A stretch of DNA of 64,000 nt, taken from NCBI GenBank assembly GCA_032622095.1, contig CP136069.1, positions 9,564,036 to 9,628,035 of the forward strand, read 5' to 3'. Below are positions 1 to 14,244 of the stretch, piece by piece. Positions within the stretch are counted from its first letter, which is position 1, and the number at the start of each line of letters is the position of its first letter. The notes under the pieces are model-generated. The model ran no database searches. It had not been told where the DNA came from and saw only the letters and a program-made list of their open reading frames with translations. The DNA comes from Siphonodentalium dalli. Taxonomy: Eukaryota > Mollusca > Scaphopoda > Gadilida > Siphonodentaliidae. The position numbers and the translations under genes are program-made.

Positions 1-52
1 GTTATAGGTATAGAGTAGATAAACACACTGTATTACTGTCACATCATTGGGA
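1..52 (+). repeat. Representative full-length 52-bp satellite unit
   Basis: This is a typical unit of the T2/C24/A41 type. It contains 11 G and 7 C in 52 bases and no CpG. Its first 12 bp are two hexamers, GTTATA and GGTATA, which become a perfect GGTATA doublet in units with G at position 2. The start chosen here is arbitrary, since a tandem array has no natural first base. It was picked so that the length-variable hexamer lies at the front of the unit. Confidence 0.97.
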
Positions 53-260
53 GGTATAGGTATAGAGTAGATAAACACACTGTATTACTGTCTCATCATT
101 GGGAGTTATAGGTATAGAGTAGATAAACACACTGTATTACTGTCTCATCATTGGGAGTTATAGGTATAGAGTAGATAAACACACTGTATTACTGTCACAT
201 CATTAGGAGTTATAGGTATAGAGTAGATAAATACACTGTATTACTGTCTCATCATTGGGA

Positions 261-310
261 GTTATAGGTAGAGTAGATAAACACACTGTATTACTGTCAC
301 ATCATTGGGA
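261..310 (+). repeat. 50-bp satellite unit, unique 2-bp deletion
   Basis: This unit reads GTTATAGGTAGAGTAG where others read GTTATAGGTATAGAGTAG, so one TA is missing from the second hexamer. It is the only unit of this length in the window. The following unit resumes normal phase at 311. A single, unspread copy suggests a recent private slip or a sequencing or assembly error. Confidence 0.93.
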
Positions 311-3300
311 GTTATACGTATAGAGTAGATAAACACACTGTATTACTGTCTCATCATTGGGAGTTATAGGTATAGAGTAGATAAATACACTGTATTACTG
401 TCACATCATTGGGAGGTATAGGTATAGAGTAGATAAACACACTGTATTACTGTCACATCATTGGGAGTTATAGGTATAGAGTAGATAAATACACTGTATT
501 ACTGTCACATCATTGGGAGTTATAGGTATAGAGTAGATAAACACACTGTATTACTGTCTCATCATTGGGAGGTATAGGTATAGAGTAGATAAATACACTG
601 TATTACTGTCACATCATTGGGAGGTATAGGTATAGAGTAGATAAATACACTGTATTACTGTCTCATCATTGGGAGTTATAGGTATAGAGTAGATAAATAC
701 ACTGTATTACTGTCTCATCATTGGGAGGTATAGCATAGATAAACACACTGTATTACTGTCTCATCATTGGGAGGTATAGGTATAGAGTAGATAAACACAC
801 TGTATTACTGTCTCATCATTGGGAGGTATAGGTATAGAGTAGATACATACACTGTATTACTGTCTCATCATTGGGAGTTATAGGTATAGAGTAGATAAAT
901 ACACTGTATTACTGTCACATCATTGGGAGGTATAGGTATAGAGTAGATAAACACACTGTATTACTGTCACATCATTGGGAGGTATAGGTATAGAGTAGAT
1001 AAACACACTGTATTACTGTCACATCATTGGGAGTTATAGGTATAGAGTAGATAAATACACTGTATTACTGTCTCATCATTGGGAGGTATAGGTATAGAGT
1101 AGATAAATACACTGTATTACTGTCTCATCATTGGGAGTTATAGGTATAGAGTAGATAAATACACTGTATTACTGTCTCATCATTGGGAGTTATAGGTATA
1201 GAGTAGATAAACACACTGTATTACTGTCACATCATTGGGAGTTATAGGTATAGAGTAGATAAACACACTGTATTACTGTCTCATCATTGGGAGTTATAGG
1301 TATAGAGTAGATAAACACACTGTATTACTGTCTCATCATTGGGAGTTATAGGTATAGAGTAGATAAACACACTGTATTACTGTCTCATCATTGGGAGTTA
1401 TAGGTATAGCATAGATAAACACACTGTATTACTGTCTCATCATTGGGAGGTATAGGTATAGAGTAGATAAACACACTGTATTACTGTCTCATCATTGGGA
1501 GTTATAGGTATAGAGTAGATAAATACACTGTATTACTGTCACATCATTGGGAGTTATACGTATAGAGTAGATAAACACACTGTATTACTGTCTCATCATT
1601 GGGAGTTATAGGTATAGAGTAGATAAATACACTGTATTACTGTCACATCATTGGGAGGTATAGGTATAGAGTAGATAAACACACTGTATTACTGTCACAT
1701 CATTAGGAGTTATAGGTATAGAGTAGATAAATACACTGTATTACTGTCTCATCATTGGGAGGTATAGGTATAGAGTAGATAAATACACTGTATTACTGTC
1801 ACATCATTGGGAGGTATAGGTATAGAGTAGATAAACACACTGTATTACTGTCACATCATTGGGAGTTATAGGTATAGAGTAGATAAACACACTGTATTAC
1901 TGTCTCATCATTGGGAGTTATAGGTATAGAGTAGATAAATACACTGTATTACTGTCTCATCATTGGGAGTTATAGGTATAGAGTAGATAAACACACTGTA
2001 TTACTGTCACATCATTGGGAGTTATAGGTATAGAGTAGATAAACACACTGTATTACTGTCTCATCATTGGGAGGTATAGGTATAGAGTAGATAAACACAC
2101 TGTATTACTGTCTCATCATTGGGAGGTATAGGTATAGAGTAGATAAACACACTGTATTACTGTCTCATCATTGGGAGTTATAGGTATAGAGTAGATAAAC
2201 ACACTGTATTACTGTCTCATCATTGGGAGGTATAGAGTAGATAAATACACTGTATTACTGTCACATCATTAGGAGGTATAGGTATAGAGTAGATAAACAC
2301 ACTGTATTACTGTCTCATCATTGGGAGGTATAGGTATAGCGTAGATAAACACACTGTATTACTGTCTCATCATTGGGAGTTATAGGTATAGAGTAGATAA
2401 ATACACTGTATTACTGTCACATCATTGGGAGTTATAGGTATAGAGTAGATAAACACACTGTATTACTGTCTCATCATTGGGAGGTATAGGTATAGAGTAG
2501 ATAAACACACTGTATTACTGTCTCATCATTGGGAGTTATAGGTATAGAGTAGATAAACACACTGTATTACTGTCACATCATTGGGAGTTATAGGTATAGA
2601 GTAGATAAATACACTGTATTACTGTCACATCATTGGGAGGTATAGGTATAGAGTAGATAAATACACTGTATTACTGTCTCATCATTGGGAGTTATAGGTA
2701 TAGAGTAGATAAACACACTGTATTACTGTCTCATCATTGGGAGGTATAGGTATAGAGTAGATAAACACACTGTATTACTGTCTCATCATTGGGAGTTATA
2801 GGTATAGAGTAGATAAACACACTGTATTACTGTCTCATCATTGGGAGTTATAGGTATAGAGTAGATAAACACACTGTATTACTGTCTCATCATTGGGAGT
2901 TATAGGTATAGAGTAGATAAACACACTGTATTACTGTCTCATCATTGGGAGTTATAGGTATAGAGTAGATAAACACACTGTATTACTGTCTCATCATTGG
3001 GAGTTATAGGTATAGAGTAGATAAATACACTGTATTACTGTCACATCATTGGGAGGTATAGGTATAGAGTAGATAAACACACTGTATTACTGTCTCATCA
3101 TTGGGAGTTATAGGTATAGAGTAGATAAACACACTGTATTACTGTCTCATCATTGGGAGTTATAGGTATAGAGTAGATAAATACACTGTATTACTGTCTC
3201 ATCATTGGGAGGTATAGGTATAGAGTAGATAAACACACTGTATTACTGTCACATCATTGGGAGTTATAGGTATAGAGTAGATAAACACACTGTATTACTG

Positions 3301-6300
3301 TCTCATCATTGGGAGGTATAGGTATAGAGTAGATAAACACACTGTATTACTGTCACATCATTGGGAGTTATAGGTATAGAGTAGATAAACACACTGTATT
3401 ACTGTCACATCATTGGGAGTTATAGGTATAGAGTAGATAAACACACTGTATTACTGTCTCATCATTGGGAGTTATAGGTATAGAGTAGATAAACACACTG
3501 TATTACTGTCACATCATTGGGAGTTATAGGTATAGAGTAGATAAACACACTGTATTACTGTCTCATCATTGGGAGTTATAGGTATAGAGTAGATAAATAC
3601 ACTGTATTACTGTCTCATCATTGGGAGGTATAGGTATAGAGTAGATAAACACACTGTATTACTGTCACATCATTAGGAGGTATAGGTATAGAGTAGATAA
3701 ACACACTGTATTACTGTCACATCATTGGGAGTTATAGGTATAGAGTAGATAAATACACTGTATTACTGTCTCATCATTGGGTGGTATAGGTATAGAGTAG
3801 ATAAATACACTGTATTACTGTCTCATCATTGGGAGTTATAGGTATAGAGTAGATAAACACACTGTATTACTGTCTCATCATTGGGAGTTATAGGTATAGA
3901 GTAGATAAACACACTGTATTACTGTCTCATCATTGGGAGGTATAGGTATAGAGTAGATAAATACACTGTATTACTGTCACATCATTGGGAGGTATAGGTA
4001 TAGAGTAGATAAACACACTGTATTACTGTCTCATCATTGGGAGGTATAGGTATAGAGTAGATAAATACACTGTATTACTGTCTCATCATTGGGAGGTATA
4101 GGTATAGAGTAGATAAACACACTGTATTACTGTCACATCATTGGGAGGTATAGGTATAGAGTAGATAAATACACTGTATTACTGTCTCATCATTGGGAGG
4201 TATAGGTATAGAGTAGATAAACACACTGTATTACTGTCACATCATTGGGAGGTATAGGTATAGAGTAGATAAATACACTGTATTACTGTCTCATCATAGG
4301 GAGGTATAGGTATAGCGTAGATAAATACACTGTATTACTGTCTCATCATTGGGAGTTATAGGTATAGAGTAGATAAACACACTGTATTACTGTCTCATCA
4401 TTGGGAGTTATAGGTATAGAGTAGATAAATACACTGTATTACTGTCTCATCATTGGGAGTTATAGGTATAGAGTAGATAAATACACTGTATTACTGTCAC
4501 ATCATTGGGAGTTATAGGTATAGAGTAGATAAACACACTGTATTACTGTCACATCATTGGGAGTTATAGGTATAGAGTAGATAAATACACTGTATTACTG
4601 TCTCATCATTGGGAGTTATAGGTATAGAGTAGATAAACACACTGTATTACTGTCTCATCATTGGGAGTTATAGGTATAGAGTAGATAAACACACTGTATT
4701 ACTGTCTCATCATTGGGAGTTATAGGTATAGAGTAGATAAATACACTGTATTACTGTCTCATCATTGGGAGTTATAGGTATAGAGTAGATAAACACACTG
4801 TATTACTGTCACATCATTGGGAGTTATAGGTATAGAGTAGATAAACACACTGTATTACTGTCACATCATTGGGAGTTATAGGTATAGAGTAGATAAACAC
4901 ACTGTATTACTGTCTCATCATTGGGAGTTATAGGTATAGAGTAGATAAATACACTGTATTACTGTCTCATCATTGGGAGTTATAGGTATAGAGTAGATAA
5001 ATACACTGTATTACTGTCACATCATTGGGAGTTATAGGTATAGAGTAGATAAATACACTGTATTACTGTCTCATCATTGGGAGGTATAGAGTAGATAAAT
5101 ACACTGTATTACTGTCACATCATTGGGAGTTATAGGTATAGAGTAGATAAACACACTGTATTACTGTCACATCATTGGGAGGTATAGGTATAGAGTAGAT
5201 AAATACACTGTATTACTGTCACATCATTGGGAGTTATAGGTATAGAGTAGATAAATACACTGTATTACTGTCACATCATTGGGAGTTATAGGTATAGAGT
5301 AGATAAATACACTGTATTACTGTCACATCATTGGGAGTTATAGGTATAGAGTAGATAAACACACTGTATTACTGTCTCATCATTGGGAGTTATAGGTATA
5401 GAGTAGATAAATACACTGTATTACTGTCTCATCATTGGGAGTTATAGGTATAGAGTAGATAAACACACTGTATTACTGTCTCATCATTGGGAGTTATAGG
5501 TATAGAGTAGATAAACACACTGTATTACTGTCACATCATTGGGAGGTATAGGTATAGAGTAGATAAACACACTGTATTACTGTCACATCATTGGGAGGTA
5601 TAGGTATAGAGTAGATAAACACACTGTATTACTGTCACATCATTGGGAGGTATAGGTATAGAGTAGATAAATACACTGTATTACTGTCTCATCATTGGGA
5701 GTTATAGGTATAGAGTAGATAAACACACTGTATTACTGTCACATCATTGGGAGGTATAGGTATAGAGTAGATAAACACACTGTATTACTGTCTCATCATT
5801 GGGAGGTATAGGTATAGAGTAGATAAACACACTGTATTACTGTCTCATCATTGGGAGGTATAGGTATAGAGTAGATAAACACACTGTATTACTGTCTCAT
5901 CATTGGGAGTTATAGGTATAGAGTAGATAAACACACTGTATTACTGTCTCATCATTGGGAGTTATAGGTATAGAGTAGATAAACACACTGTATTACTGTC
6001 TCATCATTGGGAGGTATAGCGTAGATAAACACACTGTATTACTGTCTCATCATTGGGAGTTATAGGTATAGAGTAGATAAATACACTGTATTACTGTCAC
6101 ATCATTGGGAGTTATAGGTATAGAGTAGATAAATACACTGTATTACTGTCACATCATTGGGAGTTATAGGTATAGAGTAGATAAACACACTGTATTACTG
6201 TCACATCATTGGGAGGTATAGGTATAGAGTAGATAAATACACTGTATTACTGTCACATCATTGGGAGTTATAGGTATAGAGTAGATAAATACACTGTATT

Positions 6301-6630
6301 ACTGTCACATCATTGGGAGGTATAGGTATAGAGTAGATAAACACACTGTATTACTGTCACATCATTGGGAGTTATAGGTATAGAGTAGATAAATACACTG
6401 TATTACTGTCACATCATTGGGAGTTATAGGTATAGAGTAGATAAACACACTGTATTACTGTCACATCATTGGGAGGTATAGGTATAGAGTAGATAAACAC
6501 ACTGTATTACTGTCACATCATTGGGAGGTATAGGTATAGAGTAGATAAACACACTGTATTACTGTCACATCATTGGGAGTTATAGGTATAGAGTAGATAA
6601 ACACACTGTATTACTGTCACATCATTGGGA

Positions 6631-9120
6631 GGTATAGGTATAGAGTAGATAAATACACTGTATTACTGTCTCATCATTGGGAGTTATAGGTATAGAGTAG
6701 ATAAACACACTGTATTACTGTCTCATCATTGGGAGGTATAGGTATAGAGTAGATAAACACACTGTATTACTGTCTCATCATTGGGAGTTATAGGTATAGA
6801 GTAGATAAACACACTGTATTACTGTCTCATCATTGGGAGTTATAGGTATAGAGTAGATAAACACACTGTATTACTGTCTCATCATTGGGAGGTATAGGTA
6901 TAGAGTAGATAAACACACTGTATTACTGTCTCATCATTGGGAGTTATAGGTATAGAGTAGATAAACACACTGTATTACTGTCTCATCATTGGGAGTTATA
7001 GGTATAGAGTAGATAAACACACTGTATTACTGTCTCATCATTGGGAGTTATAGGTATAGAGTAGATAAACACACTGTATTACTGTCTCATCATTGGGAGT
7101 TATAGGTATAGAGTAGATAAATACACTGTATTACTGTCTCATCATTGGGAGTTATAGGTATAGAGTAGATAAACACACTGTATTACTGTCTCATCATTGG
7201 GAGTTATAGGTATAGAGTAGATAAATACACTGTATTACTGTCTCATCATTGGGAGTTATAGGTATAGAGTAGATAAACACACTGTATTACTGTCTCATCA
7301 TTGGGAGTTATAGGTATAGAGTAGATAAACACACTGTATTACTGTCTCATCATTGGGAGTTATAGGTATAGAGTAGATAAACACACTGTATTACTGTCTC
7401 ATCATTGGGAGTTATAGGTATAGAGTAGATAAATACACTGTATTACTGTCTCATCATTGGGAGTTATAGGTATAGAGTAGATAAACACACTGTATTACTG
7501 TCTCATCATTGGGAGTTATAGGTATAGAGTAGATAAATACACTGTATTACTGTCTCATCATTGGGAGTTATAGGTATAGAGTAGATAAACACACTGTATT
7601 ACTGTCTCATCATTGGGAGTTATAGGTATAGAGTAGATAAACACACTGTATTACTGTCTCATCATTGGGAGTTATAGGTATAGAGTAGATAAACACACTG
7701 TATTACTGTCTCATCATTGGGAGTTATAGGTATAGAGTAGATAAACACACTGTATTACTGTCTCATCATTGGGAGTTATAGGTATAGAGTAGATAAACAC
7801 ACTGTATTACTGTCTCATCATTGGGAGTTATAGGTATAGAGTAGATAAACACACTGTATTACTGTCTCATCATTGGGAGGTATAGGTATAGAGTAGATAA
7901 ATACACTGTATTACTGTCTCATCATTGGGAGTTATAGGTATAGAGTAGATAAACACACTGTATTACTGTCTCATCATTGGGAGTTATAGGTATAGAGTAG
8001 ATAAACACACTGTATTACTGTCTCATCATTGGGAGTTATAGGTATAGAGTAGATAAATACACTGTATTACTGTCTCATCATTGGGAGTTATAGGTATAGA
8101 GTAGATAAACACACTGTATTACTGTCTCATCATTGGGAGGTATAGGTATAGAGTAGATAAATACACTGTATTACTGTCACATCATTGGGAGTTATAGGTA
8201 TAGAGTAGATAAATACACTGTATTACTGTCTCATCATTGGGAGTTATAGGTATAGAGTAGATAAACACACTGTATTACTGTCTCATCATTGGGAGTTATA
8301 GGTATAGAGTAGATAAATACACTGTATTACTGTCTCATCATTGGGAGTTATAGGTATAGAGTAGATATATACACTGTATTACTGTCTCATCATTGGGAGG
8401 TATAGGTATAGAGTAGATAAACACACTGTATTACTGTCTCATCATTGGGAGGTATAGCGTAGATAAATACACTGTATTACTGTCTCATCATTGGGAGGTA
8501 TAGGTATAGAGTAGATAAACACACTGTATTACTGTCTCATCATTGGCAGGTATAGGTATAGAGTAGATAAACACACTGTATTACTGTCTCATCATTGGGA
8601 GGTATAGGTATAGAGTAGATAAATACACTGTATTACTGTCTCATCATTGGGAGTTATAGGTATAGAGTAGATAAACACACTGTATTACTGTCTCATCATT
8701 GGGAGTTATAGGTATAGAGTAGATAAACACACTGTATTACTGTCTCATCATTGGGAGTTATAGGTATAGAGTAGATAAACACACTGTATTACTGTCTCAT
8801 CATTAGGAGTTATAGGTATAGAGTAGATAAACACACTGTATTACTGTCTCATCATTGGGAGTTATAGGTATAGAGTAGATAAACACACTGTATTACTGTC
8901 TCATCATTGGGAGTTATAGGTATAGAGTAGATAAACACACTGTATTACTGTCTCATCATTGGGAGTTATAGGTATAGAGTAGATAAATACACTGTATTAC
9001 TGTCTCATCATTGGGAGTTATAGGTATAGAGTAGATAAACACACTGTATTACTGTCTCATCATTGGCAGGTATAGGTATAGAGTAGATAAACACACTGTA
9101 TTACTGTCTCATCATTGGGA
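6631..9120 (+). repeat. Homogenised zone: 47 of 48 units have T at position 41 (TCTCATC type)
   Basis: Forty-eight consecutive units run from 6631 to 9120. All read GTCTCATC at unit positions 38-45 except the one at 8139-8190, which reads GTCACATC. Both flanks (unit 6579-6630 on the left and the unit starting at 9121) have the CAC form, and elsewhere in the first 25 kb the two forms are finely mixed. Position 2 is mostly T here, while position 24 still varies. One 46-bp unit with GCGTAG lies at 8451. The zone looks like a local amplification or gene-conversion patch. Confidence 0.9.
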
Positions 9121-9538
9121 GGTATAGGTATAGAGTAGATAAACACACTGTATTACTGTCACATCATTGGGAGTTATAGGTATAGAGTAGATAAATACAC
9201 TGTATTACTGTCACATCATTGGGAGGTATAGGTATAGAGTAGATAAACACACTGTATTACTGTCTCATCATTGGGAGGTATAGGTATAGAGTAGATAAAC
9301 ACACTGTATTACTGTCACATCATTGGGAGTTATAGGTATAGAGTAGATAAACACACTGTATTACTGTCACATCATTGGGAGGTATAGGTATAGAGTAGAT
9401 AAACACACTGTATTACTGTCTCATCATTGGGAGGTATAGGTATAGAGTAGATAAATACACTGTATTACTGTCACATCATTGGGAGTTATAGGTATAGAGT
9501 AGATAAATACACTGTATTACTGTCTCATCATTGGGAGT

Positions 9539-11008
9539 TATAGGTATAGAGTAGATAAATACACTGTATTACTGTCTCATCATTGGGAGTTATAGAGTAG
9601 ATAAACACACTGTATTACTGTCTCATCATTGGGAGTTATAGGTATAGAGTAGATAAATACACTGTATTACTGTCACATCATTGGGAGTTATAGGTATAGA
9701 GTAGATAAACACACTGTATTACTGTCACATCATTGGGAGTTATAGGTATAGAGTAGATAAATACACTGTATTACTGTCACATCATTGGGAGTTATAGGTA
9801 TAGAGTAGATAAATACACTGTATTACTGTCTCATCATTGGGAGGTATAGGTATAGAGTAGATAAACACACTGTATTACTGTCTCATCATTGGGAGGTATA
9901 GGTATAGAGTAGATAAACACACTGTATTACTGTCTCATCATTGGGAGTTATAGGTATAGAGTAGATAAACACACTGTATTACTGTCACATCATTGGGAGT
10001 TATAGGTATAGAGTAGATAAATACACTGTATTACTGTCACATCATTGGGAGTTATAGGTATAGAGTAGATAAATACACTGTATTACTGTCACATCATTGG
10101 GAGTTATAGGTATAGAGTAGATAAACACACTGTATTACTGTCACATCATTGGGAGGTATAGGTATAGAGTAGATAAACACACTGTATTACTGTCTCATCA
10201 TTGGGAGGTATAGCGTAGATAAATACACTGTATTACTGTCTCATCATTGGGAGGTATAGCGTAGATAAATACACTGTATTACTGTCACATCATTGGGAGG
10301 TATAGGTATAGAGTAGATAAACACACTGTATTACTGTCACATCATTGGGAGGTATAGGTATAGAGTAGATAAACACACTGTATTACTGTCTCATCATTGG
10401 GAGTTATAGGTATAGAGTAGATAAACACACTGTATTACTGTCTCATCATTGGGAGTTATAGGTATAGAGTAGATAAACACACTGTATTACTGTCACATCA
10501 TTGGGAGGTATAGGTATAGAGTAGATAAACACACTGTATTACTGTCTCATCATTGGGAGGTATAGGTATAGAGTAGATAAACACACTGTATTACTGTCAC
10601 ATCATTGGGAGTTATAGGTATAGAGTAGATAAACACACTGTATTACTGTCACATCATTGGGAGGTATAGGTATAGAGTAGATAAACACACTGTATTACTG
10701 TCTCATCATTGGGAGGTATAGGTATAGAGTAGATAAATACACTGTATTACTGTCACATCATTGGGAGGTATAGGTATAGAGTAGATAAATACACTGTATT
10801 ACTGTCTCATCATTGGGAGTTATAGAGTAGATAAACACACTGTATTACTGTCTCATCATTGGGAGTTATAGGTATAGAGTAGATAAATACACTGTATTAC
10901 TGTCACATCATTGGGAGTTATAGGTATAGAGTAGATAAACACACTGTATTACTGTCACATCATTGGGAGTTATAGGTATAGAGTAGATAAATACACTGTA
11001 TTACTGTC
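9539..11008 (+). repeat. 1,230-bp-offset duplication marked by rare GTTATAGAGTAG 46-bp units
   Basis: Bases 9539-9778 recur identically at 10769-11008, 240 bp at an offset of 1,230 bp (21 units of 52 plus three of 46). Both copies contain the rare 46-bp unit that begins with GTTATAG instead of GGTATAG (9589 and 10819). The order of marks at positions 2, 24 and 41 continues to agree beyond the identical run if one unit is skipped in the right-hand copy. That points to duplication followed by loss or gain of one unit. Confidence 0.85.
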
Positions 11009-14000
11009 TCATCATTGGGAGGTATAGGTATAGAGTAGATAAACACACTGTATTACTGTCTCATCATTGGGAGGTATAGGTATAGAGTAGATAAACACAC
11101 TGTATTACTGTCTCATCATTGGGAGTTATAGGTATAGAGTAGATAAACACACTGTATTACTGTCACATCATTGGGAGTTATAGGTATAGAGTAGATAAAT
11201 ACACTGTATTACTGTCTCATCATTGGGAGGTATAGGTATAGAGTAGATAAACACACTGTATTACTGTCTCATCATTGGGAGGTATAGGTATAGAGTAGAT
11301 AAACACACTGTATTACTGTCTCATCATTGGGAGTTATAGGTATAGAGTAGATAAACACACTGTATTACTGTCACATCATTGGGAGTTATAGGTATAGAGT
11401 AGATAAATACACTGTATTACTGTCTCATCATTGGGAGGTATAGGTATAGAGTAGATAAACACACTGTATTACTGTCTCATCATTGGGAGGTATAGGTATA
11501 GAGTAGATAAACACACTGTATTACTGTCTCATCATTGGGAGTTATAGGTATAGAGTAGATAAACACACTGTATTACTGTCTCATCATTGGGAGTTATAGG
11601 TATAGAGTAGATAAATACACTGTATTACTGTCACATCATTGGGAGTTATAGGTATAGAGTAGATAAACACACTGTATTACTGTCACATCATTGGGAGGTA
11701 TAGGTATAGAGTAGATAAACACACTGTATTACTGTCTCATCATTGGGAGTTATAGGTATAGAGTAGATAAACACACTGTATTACTGTCTCATCATTGGGA
11801 GTTATAGGTATAGAGTAGATAAATACACTGTATTACTGTCACATCATTGGGAGGTATAGGTATAGAGTAGATAAATACACTGTATTACTGTCTCATCATT
11901 GGGAGTTATAGGTATAGAGTAGATAAACACACTGTATTACTGTCACATCATTGGGAGGTATAGGTATAGAGTAGATAAACACACTGTATTACTGTCTCAT
12001 CATTGGGAGGTATAGGTATAGAGTAGATAAACACACTGTATTACTGTCACATCATTGGGAGTTATAGGTATAGAGTAGATAAATACACTGTATTACTGTC
12101 ACATCATTGGGAGTTATAGGTATAGAGTAGATAAATACACTGTATTACTGTCACATCATTGGGAGGTATAGGTATAGAGTAGATAAATACACTGTATTAC
12201 TGTCTCATCATTGGGAGTTATAGGTATAGAGTAGATAAATACACTGTATTACTGTCTCATCATTGGGAGGTATACGTATAGAGTAGATAAATACACTGTA
12301 TTACTGTCACATCATTGGGAGTTATAGGTATAGCGTAGATAAACACACTGTATTACTGTCTCATCATTGGGAGGTATAGGTATAGAGTAGATAAATACAC
12401 TGTATTACTGTCTCATCATTGGGAGTTATACGTATAGAGTAGATAAACACACTGTATTACTGTCTCATCATTGGGAGTTATAGGTATAGAGTAGATAAAC
12501 ACACTGTATTACTGTCACATCATTGGGAGGTATAGGTATAGAGTAGATAAACACACTGTATTACTGTCTCATCATTGGGAGTTATAGGTATAGAGTAGAT
12601 AAACACACTGTATTACTGTCACATCATTGGGAGTTATAGGTATAGAGTAGATAAACACACTGTATTACTGTCTCATCATTGGGAGGTATAGGTATAGAGT
12701 AGATAAACACACTGTATTACTGTCACATCATTGGGAGGTATAGGTATAGAGTAGATAAACACACTGTATTACTGTCACATCATTGGGAGGTATAGGTATA
12801 GAGTAGATAAACACACTGTATTACTGTCTCATCATTGGGAGGTATAGGTATAGAGTAGATAAATACACTGTATTACTGTCTCATCATTGGGAGTTATAGG
12901 TATAGAGTAGATAAATACACTGTATTACTGTCACATCATTGGGAGGTATAGGTATAGAGTAGATAAACACACTGTATTACTGTCACATCATTGGGAGTTA
13001 TAGGTATAGAGTAGATAAACACACTGTATTACTGTCTCATCATTGGGAGTTATAGGTATAGAGTAGATAAACACACTGTATTACTGTCTCATCATTGGGA
13101 GTTATAGGTATAGAGTAGATAAATACACTGTATTACTGTCTCATCATTGGGAGTTATAGGTATAGAGTAGATAAACACTCTGTATTACTGTCTCATCATT
13201 GGGAGGTATAGGTATAGAGTAGATAAATACACTGTATTACTGTCTCATCATTGGGAGGTATAGGTATAGAGTAGATAAATACACTGTATTACTGTCTCAT
13301 CATTGGGAGTTATAGGTATAGAGTAGATAAATACACTGTATTACTGTCTCATCATTGGGAGTTATAGGTATAGAGTAGATAAACACACTGTATTACTGTC
13401 TCATCATTGGGAGGTATAGGTATAGAGTAGATAAACACACTGTATTACTGTCTCATCATTGGGAGGTATAGGTATAGAGTAGATAAACACACTGTATTAC
13501 TGTCTCATCATTGGGAGTTATAGGTATAGAGTAGATAAACACACTGTATTACTGTCACATCATTGGGAGTTATAGGTATAGAGTAGATAAATACACTGTA
13601 TTACTGTCACATCATTGGGAGTTATAGGTATAGAGTAGATAAACACACTGTATTACTGTCACATCATTGGGAGTTATAGGTATAGAGTAGATAAACACAC
13701 TGTATTACTGTCACATCATTAGGAGGTATAGGTATAGAGTAGATAAACACACTGTATTACTGTCTCATCATTGGGAGTTATAGGTATAGAGTAGATAAAT
13801 ACACTGTATTACTGTCACATCATTGGGAGTTATAGGTATAGAGTAGATAAATACACTGTATTACTGTCACATCATTGGGAGTTATAGGTATAGAGTAGAT
13901 ACACACACTGTATTACTGTCTCATCATTGGGAGGTATAGGTATAGAGTAGATAAATACACTGTATTACTGTCTCATCATTGGGAGTTATAGGTATAGAGT

Positions 14001-14192
14001 AGATAAACACACTGTATTACTGTCTCATCATTGGGAGGTATAGGTATAGAGTAGATAAATACACTGTATTACTGTCTCATCATTGGGAGGTATAGGTATA
14101 GAGTAGATAAATACACTGTATTACTGTCTCATCATTGGGAGTTATAGGTATAGAGTAGATAAATACACTGTATTACTGTCACATCATTGGGA

Positions 14193-14244
14193 GTTATACG
14201 TATAGCGTAGATAAACACACTGTATTACTGTCACATCATTGGGA
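14193..14244 (+). repeat. Double-CpG variant unit (TACGTATAGCGTAG), copy 1 of 3
   Basis: This unit begins GTTATACGTATAGCGTAG, combining the position-7 C and position-14 C variants and so carrying two CpG sites. The same combination is seen only at 17301-17352 and 24413-24464. All three are followed by C24 and A41, and all three are preceded by a T2/T24/A41 unit. The copies at 14193 and 24413 also share their wider left context and a G2/T24/A41 unit three places downstream. Confidence 0.9.
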
